Positions 1 to 8,063 of a stretch of DNA of 64,000 nt are shown here, piece by piece (position 1 is the first letter of the stretch; each line of letters opens with the position of its first letter). Under the pieces are notes generated by a model. The model worked only from the letters and a program-made list of their open reading frames with translations, was not told where the DNA came from and did not search any database. The position numbers were made by a program, and so were the translations under genes. The DNA is from Phycisphaerae bacterium (lineage in GTDB: Bacteria > Planctomycetota > Phycisphaerae > UBA1845), in assembly GCA_029260075.1 (NCBI GenBank), contig JAJDDY010000087.1, forward strand, positions 310,001 through 374,000, written 5' to 3'.

Positions 1-327
1 CTCTATCCCCGACCACTCTTGGCCTACGACGCGAAGTGCGGAATTCTTGGACGGTTCGACGACATACCAGTCGTCACCCGGCAGTTCATGCGCCGATTCG
101 TCCTCATCGCACACGATGTGCAATCCGGCGTCAGCGCGAAGGCGTACCCTCGGCGCGTCCGAAACAATCAGCACGCGTACGTCGCGAAGGGGGTCGGGTT
201 TGTAGGCTACTACAGGATGTTGAGGTGCTGTCGTAGTACGGCGACAGGAAGGTTGGGCGATTAGTGTGATGGAGACGATCGCCGCCGCGTGCAACATCCG
301 GCCCGGTGTCTGGCCAAAACCAAACAT
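1..327 (-). CDS. N-terminal part of a lipoprotein, possibly SpoIID-like (cut by window start)
   Basis: The minus frame from the ATG at 327 is open for 109 codons to the window edge. Residues 1-28 look like a lipoprotein signal (hydrophobic stretch AAAIVSITLIAQ, then PSC). After a short Ala/Pro linker comes LRDVRVLIVSDAPRVRLRAD, which resembles the N-terminal strand region of SpoIID/LytB-type proteins that open with 'IRVLL...VRL'. That family guess is weak because the diagnostic part lies outside the window. The gene starts 55 nt downstream of the alphaCTD-TPR gene on the same strand and is probably co-transcribed with it. The plus-strand reading frame over the same bases shows no family motif and is taken as a shadow. 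Confidence 0.6.
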   Translation of the reverse strand, partial: MFGFGQTPGRMLHAAAIVSITLIAQPSCRRTTTAPQHPVVAYKPDPLRDVRVLIVSDAPRVRLRADAGLHIVCDEDESAHELPGDDWYVVEPSKNSALRVVGQEWSGIE

Positions 328-382
328 GCGGCTTCCACTCCCTGTTCCGCCTCCGCCGTTCCGTCACGGTTGCGACCGTCGA

Positions 383-1366
383 TCAGTCACCCGCTTGGCG
401 AAGCGACAGACCTTGCTTCGCCAACTCGCGTTTGATCTCTGTGAGTGAGGTCAGTCCGAAATTCTTGATGGTCATCAGCTCGGACTCTGACCGCTCGCAC
501 AACTCGCCAAGCGTCGCGGTACCGAGTCGCTGCAACGCCTTTCGCGAACGAACCGAGAGTTCCAGCTCACTCACCGAACGCGAGGAGTGCAACGAGTCCT
601 GCCCCATCGCGGGCGCGGTGCCACCGACCATGGAAACGCCAGCCGTTGGTAGAGACTGGCCAAGGTGCAGGTTTTTTTGCGCCAGCAGCGCCTTGATTTC
701 CGTAAGCGACGTATCGCCGAAGTTCTTGTAAGAAAGGAGCTCCGCTTCGGTAGTCTTGAGCAAGTCGCCGAGGGTGGCGATGTTCATCTGACGGAGGCAG
801 TTACGACTACGCACACTAAGCTCGAAGTCGCCCACGGGCATATCGAGCACCGCATAGTGGCGTTCCTGCTCTTGCTGTGAGTGCTCGTCGAACACCATCG
901 TATGGGAGCTCTTGACGGACTTGAGCAGGTGCCTCGCGCGAAAATGGTCCGGGTGTTCGTCGAGAACGGCACCCAAGCATCGCTCCGCCATGTCCAACCG
1001 GCCATGCTCTTCGTACAGCACGGACAGGTTGATCAGCGCGTTGACGTGTACCGGATCTTGCTCGGCGCACCGCTCGTACAATTCGATGGCTTTGTCGTCA
1101 TCTCCGTGTTGATCGCACAAGAACGCCGCGCGAAACGTGGCTTCGACGTGATCGGGGTGTGACTCCGTCATCGCCAAATAGGTGTCGAGAGCGGTCGCAC
1201 GATCGAACGACATTTCCGCCAGGTAGCCGCGCAGGAACGTAAGCTCTGCGCGATTGTCGTCTGTTTCCGTTGTCCCTTCCAAAGTCTTAGCCGCTCGATC
1301 AAGCTTGCCACTTTGGATCAACTTCGCAACACCGTTCAACGTCTCGGTGGCCGTGGTCATAGTCAA
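383..1366 (-). CDS. TPR protein with two RNA polymerase alpha-CTD domains
   Basis: A 327-aa protein. Residues about 1-165 form TPR-like helical repeats (for example the stretch containing DKAIELYERCAEQDPVHVNAL). Residues about 175-240 and 262-325 are two copies of the RNA polymerase alpha C-terminal domain, each with a VRSR motif and the KNFG..SLTEIK helix-hairpin-helix. E. coli alpha uses R265, N268 and K298 to bind UP elements: copy 1 keeps the R and N (VRSRNCL), copy 2 has K at the N position (VRSRKAL), and both keep KNFG. There is no alpha N-terminal domain, so this is not an RNAP subunit. A role as a DNA- or RNAP-binding adaptor is inferred. Such TPR-alphaCTD proteins are, to my knowledge, typical of planctomycetes. 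A possible promoter lies at 1556-1583. Confidence 0.85.
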   Translation of the reverse strand: MTMTTATETLNGVAKLIQSGKLDRAAKTLEGTTETDDNRAELTFLRGYLAEMSFDRATALDTYLAMTESHPDHVEATFRAAFLCDQHGDDDKAIELYERCAEQDPVHVNALINLSVLYEEHGRLDMAERCLGAVLDEHPDHFRARHLLKSVKSSHTMVFDEHSQQEQERHYAVLDMPVGDFELSVRSRNCLRQMNIATLGDLLKTTEAELLSYKNFGDTSLTEIKALLAQKNLHLGQSLPTAGVSMVGGTAPAMGQDSLHSSRSVSELELSVRSRKALQRLGTATLGELCERSESELMTIKNFGLTSLTEIKRELAKQGLSLRQAGD

Positions 1367-1778
1367 CGTGTCCCGTAGTTCCGCTCGGTCTCGACGGCAG
1401 CCCGCATCAAGCTGCTTTTCGGCTGTTCGTTGGCACGGCGGAAATCATGCCGACGACGAGATGCCCCGCCCAAGTGGGCGCGAACCCAGCCCACAACGCC
1501 CCTACCGCTTGTCGGCGGCGCCGAACAAGCAATCTCTGGGCGGATGAAGCCGCTCAGTATACCCACCGGCGGCGATAGAGCAATAACGCCCCATCAAGCT
1601 TCGGCAGGACGGTGCATCCCGAAGGAAAGGGGGGTTGATCCGTGGCCAAAAGAAGGTGCGTCCGGGACGCACCGTACGCTGGTGTTGCGGTGACCGGACG
1701 ATCTGCCGGGTCACTGGGCGGGCTGTGAACCGGGCGAGCTCTACGACTCGGCGCGCCGTCGACCGTGGACCAGCTTAG
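1367..1778. other. Intergenic region, no convincing gene
   Basis: No frame shows a family motif. It holds the candidate promoter at 1556-1583 and a perfect inverted repeat at 1655-1673 (GGTGCGTC, CGG, GACGCACC), a possible hairpin with the same GGTGCG/CGCACC stem ends as the AGGA hairpins described elsewhere in this window but a different loop. Confidence 0.5.
1556..1583 (-). promoter_or_regulatory. Possible sigma-70-type promoter for the alphaCTD-TPR gene
   Basis: On the minus strand, TTGCTC (1578-1583) and TATACT (1556-1561) are separated by 16 nt. The start would lie near 1549, leaving a leader of about 180 nt before the ATG at 1366. This is read by eye and the -35 is imperfect. Confidence 0.35.
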
Positions 1779-1916
1779 CAGTCTGTCGGACAAGGCTGGT
1801 ATTCAGTCACGTCGCCGCGAAGCCTCCCGTGACAACGAGACTTGTTCCCGTCGAGCGGCGGAAATCGTTAGTGGATCACCGGCTGGAAGCCGCTGCCACA
1901 CTTGTTCAACAGGCTG
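1779..1916 (+). repeat. 138-bp element with terminal inverted repeats, copy 1
   Basis: Starts near CAGTCTGTCGGAC and ends with GTTCAACAGGCTG, matching the terminal repeats of the cleaner copy at 62820-62957, with the same total length of 138 bp. The interior carries the conserved segments TCGCCGCGAA and GACAACG.GACTTGT, and the right half carries a diverged ACCGGCT hairpin at 1878-1894. No protein is encoded. Its right end covers the last codons and stop of the DUF971 gene. It behaves like a MITE, which is inference: no transposase is visible. Confidence 0.8.
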
Positions 1917-2277
1917 GCAGACCCCTGAGAAACCGGAAGTCGAAAATACCGGTATTGTGCCCGTCTGACCAGAAAAACTGGATCGCGTAGTTGCCCACGA
2001 GTTGGGCGTTCGTGACGCGGACGTCCGTCGGATCGACTTTGAGGATTTTCAACGGGTTGGGATCCTGCTCCTCACGCTCGGTGCGGCACGTCGCACAGGG
2101 GCAGCGCCGACGCAAATCACCGAACGCGAATTCGCTTCGACCACCGTCCTGCCATTCGACGATCAGCCGTTGTTCTTTGAGTTGCACTTTCAGATCGCGC
2201 GGCGTGGACGAAGCGTCGGGCGAATGAGGGGTGGTGTTAGGGGAAGAACCAACCCGAGATCGTTGCTCAGCGTGCAT
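1906..2277 (-). CDS. DUF971 (gamma-butyrobetaine hydroxylase N-terminal-like) protein
   Basis: A 123-aa protein. Residues about 30-115 match the DUF971 fold: LKVQLKEQRLIVEWQDG, then RRRCPCATCRTE (the cysteine patch of the family) and VTNAQLVGNYAIQFFWSDGH. The family is small; members are proposed to take part in Fe-S protein metabolism, but the role is not settled. I chose the ATG at 2277 because GGAGAGG sits about 9 nt upstream; the upstream ATG at 2295 would place that Shine-Dalgarno inside the gene. The start overlaps the end of the htrA gene by 11 nt, suggesting coupling. The C-terminus GLPAC and the stop codon lie in the terminal repeat of the 138-bp element, so the original end may have been replaced. 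Confidence 0.8.
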   Translation of the reverse strand: MHAEQRSRVGSSPNTTPHSPDASSTPRDLKVQLKEQRLIVEWQDGGRSEFAFGDLRRRCPCATCRTEREEQDPNPLKILKVDPTDVRVTNAQLVGNYAIQFFWSDGHNTGIFDFRFLRGLPAC

Positions 2278-3616
2278 AGATCCGAGCCTCTCCATCGTAC
2301 AGACGACCGCGTATCATGCGGCGGAAACCAACGTCGATCGGCTCGCCACGTCCCACTTGACCTAGAATCGTACCGACATGTTCCAAACCGTTCAACCAGT
2401 GCGGCCCCATCGAAACGAGCAGGTCGCCGGGGCGAAGGTCGGCCCGGTCCGCCGGACCGTCCAGTTCGATAGTGACGATCAAGACGCCGGGACGTGCGGA
2501 ACGACTTCGCCATCGCAGGTGATCGGCCGCCCGCTGCGACGTGTCCGCCACGACAAGCCCCATGCGTTCACGGGCCAGCTTGCGGCCGTCGGGTTTGGGT
2601 ATCTCGGTCAGACGCAGGTGTGCAGTGGTGTTGCGATTGCGACGCAAAAGCGAAAGGTCGACGACATCACCGGGACCGCGACCGAGCATAGCCACACAGA
2701 AGTCAACGGAACGAGCGATCGGATGACCATCGATGGCCACAACCACATCACCCTCTTGGACACCGGCCTTGGCGGCGGGACCACCTTGACGAACCGAAGT
2801 AACCCGCGTCGGTGCCATCCCGCTGACACGCATGCCAACCTGAACCCGGTTGAGTTTCTCGGCGTCCAATAGTTCCGGAAGCACGTCCAGCAGTTGGTCC
2901 ACCGGGATCGCAAAGCCGATGTTCTGCGCGTCCGTACGCACGGCGGTGTTGATGCCGATCAACTCGCCGTAAATGTTCAACAGAGGCCCGCCGGAATTAC
3001 CCGGATTGATGCTGGCATCGGTTTGAATGACGTCCCGAAACAGCACACGCCCATCGATGTTCAGTTCGCGATGCAACGCGCTGACCACGCCGGTAGTGAG
3101 CGTGTTCTGTAAGCCGACGGGATTGCCGATGGCCATCGTCTGTTCGCCGATGAGCAAGTCGTCGGTCGTTCCGAAGGCAATCGGTTTGAGCACTTCCCCC
3201 GATTCGATACGAATGACCGCAAGGTCGCTGCGCGTGTCGCGACCGATAACGCGGGCGTCGTATTGCTGCCCGTTGGCGAAGGTCACCACAAGCCGAGCCC
3301 CGGCAGAAACCACATGCGCATTCGTGGCGATGTACCCGTCCCGGTGAATGACGAAACCACTGCCGACGCTGTGCGCGTCACGCTCCACGGGAAATGAAAA
3401 CACATCACCGAACAGGTCGAGGCCCTTCCGCTGTACGACGACATGCTCGGTCGAAGAAATATTCACGACGGAGTTACGCACACGTTGGAACGCCCGGACC
3501 ACCGGCGTATGACGCAAGTCGACGCCGTCATCGCGCTGCCCACACACCACCGACGGTACGCCGCCTATCAGCACCGCGACGTACACCCAGCCGAATATGC
3601 ATACGTGTCGTATCAT
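2267..3616 (-). CDS. HtrA/Deg-family periplasmic serine protease with two PDZ domains
   Basis: A 449-aa protein with an N-terminal signal (FGWVYVAVLIGGVPSVVCG). The trypsin-like domain has the triad H101 (TNAHVV), D131 (SDLAVI) and S208 (NPGNSGGPL), numbered from the ATG at 3616. PDZ1 covers about 255-340 and PDZ2 about 365-445. HtrA proteases degrade or refold damaged envelope proteins. The ATG at 3616 is preferred because GGAGG lies 5 nt upstream; a GTG at 3628 overlaps that ribosome site. The gene overlaps the DUF971 gene downstream. The second PDZ is divergent. Confidence 0.93.
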   Translation of the reverse strand: MIRHVCIFGWVYVAVLIGGVPSVVCGQRDDGVDLRHTPVVRAFQRVRNSVVNISSTEHVVVQRKGLDLFGDVFSFPVERDAHSVGSGFVIHRDGYIATNAHVVSAGARLVVTFANGQQYDARVIGRDTRSDLAVIRIESGEVLKPIAFGTTDDLLIGEQTMAIGNPVGLQNTLTTGVVSALHRELNIDGRVLFRDVIQTDASINPGNSGGPLLNIYGELIGINTAVRTDAQNIGFAIPVDQLLDVLPELLDAEKLNRVQVGMRVSGMAPTRVTSVRQGGPAAKAGVQEGDVVVAIDGHPIARSVDFCVAMLGRGPGDVVDLSLLRRNRNTTAHLRLTEIPKPDGRKLARERMGLVVADTSQRAADHLRWRSRSARPGVLIVTIELDGPADRADLRPGDLLVSMGPHWLNGLEHVGTILGQVGRGEPIDVGFRRMIRGRLYDGEARIYAR

Positions 3617-3933
3617 GTCGTCCTCCACAAAATCGAACGTCGAGTGCGAAACAAGCCCATCACAAAAGACGATCGTGAGGCCATGTACCTGTCATTGGCA
3701 CATCGATCATCGAGCCGCGACGTGAGGCGTATTGGCCTAAGTGGGCACAAACGGGGCATCTTGATTTCTCGATCGTTCGATACGCCATCGCGCTCAAACG
3801 CTGGCGTGCAACAATGTGTAAATATGTACGCAGGAAGTGAAGTTTGGTTATGTGACGTCCGCCGCTTTCAAATTAAGAAACGGAGGGCAGAAGGTCTTGG
3901 GCAAAACGAGTACCGGACGCTGACGGCGACGTG
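3617..3933. other. Intergenic region upstream of htrA, no gene seen
   Basis: Lies between the 3' end of the hydrolase gene and the start of the HtrA gene, both on the minus strand. It contains a relatively AT-rich part near 3790-3900, as expected for the htrA control region. I could not pick a convincing promoter. Confidence 0.4.
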
Positions 3934-5088
3934 TTATCCGTTGCTGGAATCGACTGGCACGCTGGCGTAGGCTGGGGCGAAGGCGTGCGCCGGGGTCGCT
4001 GCCGGTTGTTCTGATTCGAACGTCAGTTGAGGCGACCGCGATGGCTGCACGACCGCCAGATGCTCATCCAGAAAGCCCACAACACGACGACCGTACTCCT
4101 GCGGACTGAGCGTGATCCCCTGATTGTGTTTGGCGCCGGGGACGATCCATAGGTACTTCGGGCCGCGGGCGAGATCGTACAGTAACTGGGATTGTACGAT
4201 CGGGATGTAGCTGTCCTTTTCACCGTGGATCAGCAGAACTGGTCGTCGCCCGAGCTTGCCGATGGCCTTGCGTACCGAGGGAAACCGACAGCCGAACTTG
4301 CGCGCACACTCTCGAAACAGCAACCAACAGAGAAACCGCCAGACCATTGGCGGGTGGTTTTGAGCGACAATGCGGATGCGCGCGAAGATCGTAGCCCAAC
4401 GCCGCATCAAATACTCAAGAATCGTGTCGCTGCTGTAGGCGCTATCGACAGTGATCGCTTTGACCTGTGGGACGTTGACGGCTGCGAGAATCGCCGACCC
4501 CGCACCGCGAGAAACGCCGTGCAGCGCCACGTCGGTCGGTCGACCGCGCTCTTTGAGGTATGTACCGATGTACGCAATCGCACCGAGCATATCCGCCTTT
4601 TCGCGATCGCTTGGCCATTGTCTCGGGCGATAGCCTGGCTCGCCGGGCGAGGCGCCGTGGCCTCGAAAGTCGAAGGCGAACACGTCGTAACCCGCATCCA
4701 GCACCGGCTTGCAATACCGGAGACAACTCGACCGATCGCTACCCACTTCGTGGGCGAACACGACCATGCCGCGCGCCGGCCCGCCGCTTCGTCCTTCATG
4801 AACGACGCCCGCCAGCTGGTGGCCGTCGGCGGCTCGAAAGGCAACTTCCTCAGCGACCGCGTTGGCGGGTTCGTGCCCGCCGTTCTCCGCCACCGGGGCG
4901 TACTCGTCCATCAGGCCGATGGAAATGCGGACGTACTTGCGAAGAATGATCGCGGGGTAGATCAGGAGGAGTCCGACGACGCCGCAAGCGATCAGCACGG
5001 CGATCGCGATGCTTAGCCACGGCGTGCCCGACCTGGAACCCCCAGCCATGATCGCCAAGTATGAAGAAATCATGCCCGAATGTAACAC
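3934..5088 (-). CDS. Membrane-anchored alpha/beta hydrolase
   Basis: A 384-aa protein with one N-terminal membrane segment (residues about 24-48, SIAIAVLIACGVVGLLLIYP) followed by an alpha/beta hydrolase domain. Catalytic features are visible: nucleophile elbow GVSRGAG (about residue 197), acid in HGEKDSYIP (about 313) and histidine in GAKHNQG (about 345). FDFRGHG near 145 is the usual oxyanion-side strand. The nearest groups are the serine aminopeptidase/acyl-transferase S33-like or DUF1100-like hydrolases; the substrate cannot be told. The listed start is GTG with AGGA about 8 nt upstream; ATG at 5073 or 5049 are alternatives. The C-terminal about 30 residues are low-complexity. Confidence 0.82.
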   Translation of the reverse strand: MLHSGMISSYLAIMAGGSRSGTPWLSIAIAVLIACGVVGLLLIYPAIILRKYVRISIGLMDEYAPVAENGGHEPANAVAEEVAFRAADGHQLAGVVHEGRSGGPARGMVVFAHEVGSDRSSCLRYCKPVLDAGYDVFAFDFRGHGASPGEPGYRPRQWPSDREKADMLGAIAYIGTYLKERGRPTDVALHGVSRGAGSAILAAVNVPQVKAITVDSAYSSDTILEYLMRRWATIFARIRIVAQNHPPMVWRFLCWLLFRECARKFGCRFPSVRKAIGKLGRRPVLLIHGEKDSYIPIVQSQLLYDLARGPKYLWIVPGAKHNQGITLSPQEYGRRVVGFLDEHLAVVQPSRSPQLTFESEQPAATPAHAFAPAYASVPVDSSNG

Positions 5089-5643
5089 CGATCGGTCCTG
5101 AGGGGCGAAATTCTAGTGCACTACGAAGAACGTCAACGTGCTTCGATCATCCATCCCACCACCGCGCCAGCCGGTAGGATACCCCGATTGTTTACCCCCC
5201 AATCGCGTCTGACGCAACCCCATGACGAGAATCCGTGCGCATTCGGGGCGTGACACAATCGGCGGGCAGCGTTCGGAGCCCGAAGCGCCGGGTCTTTGAC
5301 GATCAATCAAGCGTGTTGGGACCCGCTCGCTTGCGCTCGGGGCTCCGACAAGAGCTGCGGCGCAGACGGAACGCGCACAGATTCGATGATTCGCAAGCCG
5401 CCAAGAGTCTCATGCACCATGCGCAATCCGACAGTTACCCGTAGCGCCCATTCATCCCGGACTGCCGTCGAACTACCATCCCGCTCATCTCGATGAGGCG
5501 GCGTCCGCAGGCGCGCGAGGGAGCTGGCTCGCAGTGCCCTCGCAACGCCCTCGGCGGAATACTCGACAAGACGCTTCAGCATGACTCTGGGCAATACCTG
5601 GAGAGCACGACACACTCGGCGGGTACCCCAACACTTGCGCCGA
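5089..5643. other. Gene-poor intergenic region with a dispersed repeat
   Basis: No coding frame with family similarity. It carries one copy of the 170-bp repeat (5250-5418). The rest (5419-5640) is GC-rich with no clear structure. Confidence 0.5.
5250..5418 (+). repeat. Dispersed repeat of about 170 bp, copy 1
   Basis: Runs from GTGACACAATCGGCGGG to CATGCACC. The reverse complement of 13164-13339 matches along its whole length with scattered substitutions and a small insertion; shared blocks include CAATCAAGCGTG, GGGACCCGCTCGCTTGCGCT and TTCGATGATTCGCAAG. No open frame is conserved between the copies, so it is treated as non-coding. Confidence 0.8.
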
Positions 5644-6576
5644 TCACCGATCCGCCTGTAGCACGTTGATCACGACGTCCACGACGTCGTTCATCCGCGC
5701 CAGACTTTCGACGGTTCGACTGCCGATATGTGGGGTAAGAATGGTGTTTGGGACGTTCAGAAGAGGGTCATCCGGGTCGGGGGGTTCGACATCCAGCACG
5801 TCCAACGCGGCACCGGCCAGGTGACTCGACGTCAACGCCTCTGCCAACGCAACGGAATTGACCACGCCCGCGCGCGACGTGTTGACCAGAAACGTACCCT
5901 CGCGAAGCGCCGACAAGGCGTCACGATCGATCATGCCTCGCGTGTCTTCGGTCAGCGGCACATGCAGCGTGAGGACGTCGGCTTGACGGTAGACATCCGC
6001 TTTTGACACCCGCCTTGCAGGAAACGACAAGTGGCCGGAATCGCGAATGTCGTTGAACACGATCCGCGATGCGAATCCGAAATGAAACCGGCGGGCAACC
6101 GCCTGCCCGATACGCCCGAGCCCGATGATGCCCAACGTGAGATCGCCGACCTCGCGACCGACGCATTCGCGGCGCCCTTCCGCGAACCGACCCGCGCGGA
6201 TCATCCGGTCGCCGTGGGTGACGCCACGCAAAAGTGATATGACCAATCCGACCGTCAAATCCGCCACAGCCTCCGTCGAGGCGTCCGGCGTGCTCACGAC
6301 CTTGACGTTGCGCGACCGAGCGGCTTCGAGATCGATGTGGTCGAGTCCCGAGCCCCCACGCCCGATGACCCGCAGGCGCGGCGCCGCGTCAATAACTGAC
6401 TTCGTCACGCGCGCCGCTGTGCGCACCAACAGCGCGTCGCAGTCACCGACGCTTTCGATCAACGAAGCTTCGTCGCTGCACTCAAGGAGGGTAACCCGTC
6501 CGACCCGTTCCGCGCGGGCTATGGCGGACGGATGGAACCGATCGGCGAAGACGAAATGGTAAGGGCCGGTGCTCAC
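5644..6576 (-). CDS. D-2-hydroxyacid dehydrogenase (3-phosphoglycerate dehydrogenase-like)
   Basis: A 310-aa NAD-dependent D-isomer dehydrogenase. The Rossmann motif is GIIGLGRIGQAVA (about residues 149-161). The catalytic Arg is in VNTSRAGVV (about 234), the Glu in DVEPPDPDDPL (about 263) and the His in TPHIGS (about 282). The length equals the catalytic and NAD domains only, without the C-terminal ACT or ASB regulatory domains of many SerA proteins, so it may be the first enzyme of serine synthesis or another 2-hydroxyacid dehydrogenase. It stands alone between repeat-rich spacers. Confidence 0.88.
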   Translation of the reverse strand: MSTGPYHFVFADRFHPSAIARAERVGRVTLLECSDEASLIESVGDCDALLVRTAARVTKSVIDAAPRLRVIGRGGSGLDHIDLEAARSRNVKVVSTPDASTEAVADLTVGLVISLLRGVTHGDRMIRAGRFAEGRRECVGREVGDLTLGIIGLGRIGQAVARRFHFGFASRIVFNDIRDSGHLSFPARRVSKADVYRQADVLTLHVPLTEDTRGMIDRDALSALREGTFLVNTSRAGVVNSVALAEALTSSHLAGAALDVLDVEPPDPDDPLLNVPNTILTPHIGSRTVESLARMNDVVDVVINVLQADR

Positions 6577-6635
6577 GCTGAGCGATGATCCGCCGACAGG
6601 CGGACGACGTCAACGGCGGCGCGAACCTGCGCGGC

Positions 6636-6764
6636 TCAGCTCAGCAGACCGCCGACGGGTTGAGCCCACAGCACCGTGAACAAGAACGCAGCAGCGGCGG
6701 CCAGGAAAAGCCAAAAACGCCGGTTCGTACTCAGCCGGGGATGTCGCTGAAATGCAAAGGCCAT
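6636..6764 (-). CDS. Predicted 42-aa single-pass membrane peptide
   Basis: The frame encodes a basic N-terminus (FQRHPRLSTNRRF), a hydrophobic helix (WLFLAAAAAFLFTVLWA) and a short tail ending GGLLS. This order fits a small inner-membrane protein with its N-terminus inside. A G-rich stretch (GGGGGCG) lies about 8 nt before the ATG. I do not recognise a family. It sits on the minus strand just upstream of the dehydrogenase gene, with 59 nt between its stop and that gene's start, so co-transcription is possible. Coding status is inferred from hydrophobic pattern and position only. Confidence 0.5.
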   Translation of the reverse strand: MAFAFQRHPRLSTNRRFWLFLAAAAAFLFTVLWAQPVGGLLS

Positions 6765-7028
6765 GATTGATACGCCCCCATCAGCATGTCGAGAATGTGT
6801 GCCACCGGCTTCTGGCCAGTGATCCGTTTGGCAATGGCACCGCGTGTACCAACATCAATCATACAACATGACTGCACCGGCGGCGAGAGAAATCGGCGAA
6901 ACCGGTCGGTCCGAAAGGAAGTGGCTTGCCGCTCATGTCTTACCCGTATCGGCCGAAATCGCCAACCCGAATCGACGAATCAACGTCGCCACGCTTCGCC
7001 GCCGATGGTCAGACGCTCCGGTTTCCCT
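6765..7028. other. Intergenic region with a decayed ACCGGCT hairpin repeat
   Basis: The bases near 6802-6829, read on the minus strand, resemble the dispersed GGATCACCGGCTGGAAGCCGGTG repeat segment in diverged form. The frame continuous with the downstream phosphatase gene crosses this repeat, so I do not treat it as coding. Confidence 0.45.
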
Positions 7029-7862
7029 ATGATCGGCAGAATCGTGGTATCCCAATTTGAGGAAATGCTTGCCCTAGCGACGCGCCTTGCTGAAGAGGCG
7101 GGCGAGATGGCCATGCGTGAAGTCGGCGCGGCGCCGGTTCGCATCAAAGCCGACAACAGCATCGTTACGCACGCCGACCTGCTCATCGAAGAGCTTATTC
7201 TGGACACGATCGCGAGCGACTACCCGGACCACAGCCTGTGCGCCGAAGAAGCGACGACGCGCACGTCGTCTCCGGCCGACCGCGTCTCTGCTCGATATTG
7301 CTGGGTTGTGGACCCGATCGACGGAACCCGAAACTTCGCACTCGGATTCCCTTGCTTCTGCACCGCAATCGCCGTGCTGGACCACGGTCGCCCGGTGGTT
7401 GGTGTCGTGCGTGAGCACAACTCCGGGGTCACGCTGTCCGCTGTCGATGGGGGCGGCGTGATGCGCAACGCGGTTGTGGTGCAACGGCGCGAGGCGCCGA
7501 CCGAACGCGATGTGCTGATCGGCGTCCCTTCAAGCAAGGACACCCTAACCCTGAACGTGGTGCGCCGGTTCAGCGAGACGCGCGGACTGGTTTTGCGCAA
7601 TCTTGGGTCGACGGCGTGGCAGACGGCCATGGTCGGGTCGGGCAGCGTTGCGGGGGCCTTCGCGCGTCGTTGCAAGATCTGGGACGTGGCGGCCGCTGCG
7701 CTGATCGTGACGGAAGGTGGAGGTGTAATCACCGGACCACATGGCGAATCGCGTGAGCGTTTCGACCTTTCCGCAGACACCAACGACAACGTGTCCGTTC
7801 TGGCCGCCGACCCGCACCTTCACGAACAACTACTCGCCCTGATCACACAATCGACGCATTGA
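7029..7862 (+). CDS. Inositol monophosphatase-family phosphatase (possibly histidinol-phosphatase HisN-like)
   Basis: A 277-aa enzyme of the Mg-dependent, Li-sensitive phosphatase family. Metal-binding motifs are visible: EEATT (about residue 75), DPIDGTRNF (about 97-105) and WDVAAAALIVTEGGG (about 219-233). Length is normal for the family. Substrate could be inositol-1-phosphate, histidinol phosphate or a nucleotide such as PAP; the sequence does not decide. The frame extends upstream to 6786, but those codons cross a repeat remnant. ATG at 7029 gives the usual N-terminus; ATG at 7065 is an alternative with GAGGAA immediately before it. Confidence 0.85.
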   Translation: MIGRIVVSQFEEMLALATRLAEEAGEMAMREVGAAPVRIKADNSIVTHADLLIEELILDTIASDYPDHSLCAEEATTRTSSPADRVSARYCWVVDPIDGTRNFALGFPCFCTAIAVLDHGRPVVGVVREHNSGVTLSAVDGGGVMRNAVVVQRREAPTERDVLIGVPSSKDTLTLNVVRRFSETRGLVLRNLGSTAWQTAMVGSGSVAGAFARRCKIWDVAAAALIVTEGGGVITGPHGESRERFDLSADTNDNVSVLAADPHLHEQLLALITQSTH

Positions 7863-8063
7863 GTTTAGGAGGGGTGGCAGGCAGGACGGGAATACTGTAT
7901 TAGCAAAGGGACGAGATAGGAATCACGTCCCAGCGTCGTGAAAGGGACGAGATAGGAATCACGTCCCAGCACAAGTCTCGGCCCGGCATAATTCCACACG
8001 AGTAGAGCGACGGCTAGACATCCCGCCCGACGTGACTTTCGGCGTATCGATCGGCCCTTGGGT
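7863..8063. repeat. Spacer with two tandem AGGA-loop hairpins
   Basis: Two copies of the same 24-nt hairpin lie at 7908-7931 and 7944-7967. Each has outer stem GGGACG/CGTCCC, an A.A mismatch, inner stem GAT/ATC and loop AGGA, and each is followed by CAGC. They lie between the convergent ends of the phosphatase and yajC genes, where a transcription or RNA-stability role would fit. Confidence 0.8.

Noticed and set aside
1642-1728. 28-codon GTG frame with a purine-rich upstream stretch
   Set aside because: Very short, covers a perfect hairpin (1655-1673), and the product has no hydrophobic or motif pattern. Better explained as a structured spacer.
4192-5016. 274-codon plus-strand frame opposite the hydrolase gene
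   Set aside because: The minus frame has a membrane anchor and complete hydrolase catalytic motifs; the plus frame is its antisense shadow.
5307-5615. 102-codon minus-strand frame
   Set aside because: Half lies in the 170-bp repeat and the other copy of that repeat does not keep the frame open; no motif or ribosome site.
6786-7028. N-terminal extension of the inositol-monophosphatase-family gene
   Set aside because: It crosses a decayed repeat, is rich in Arg/Ser with no family match, and would make the protein about 80 residues too long.
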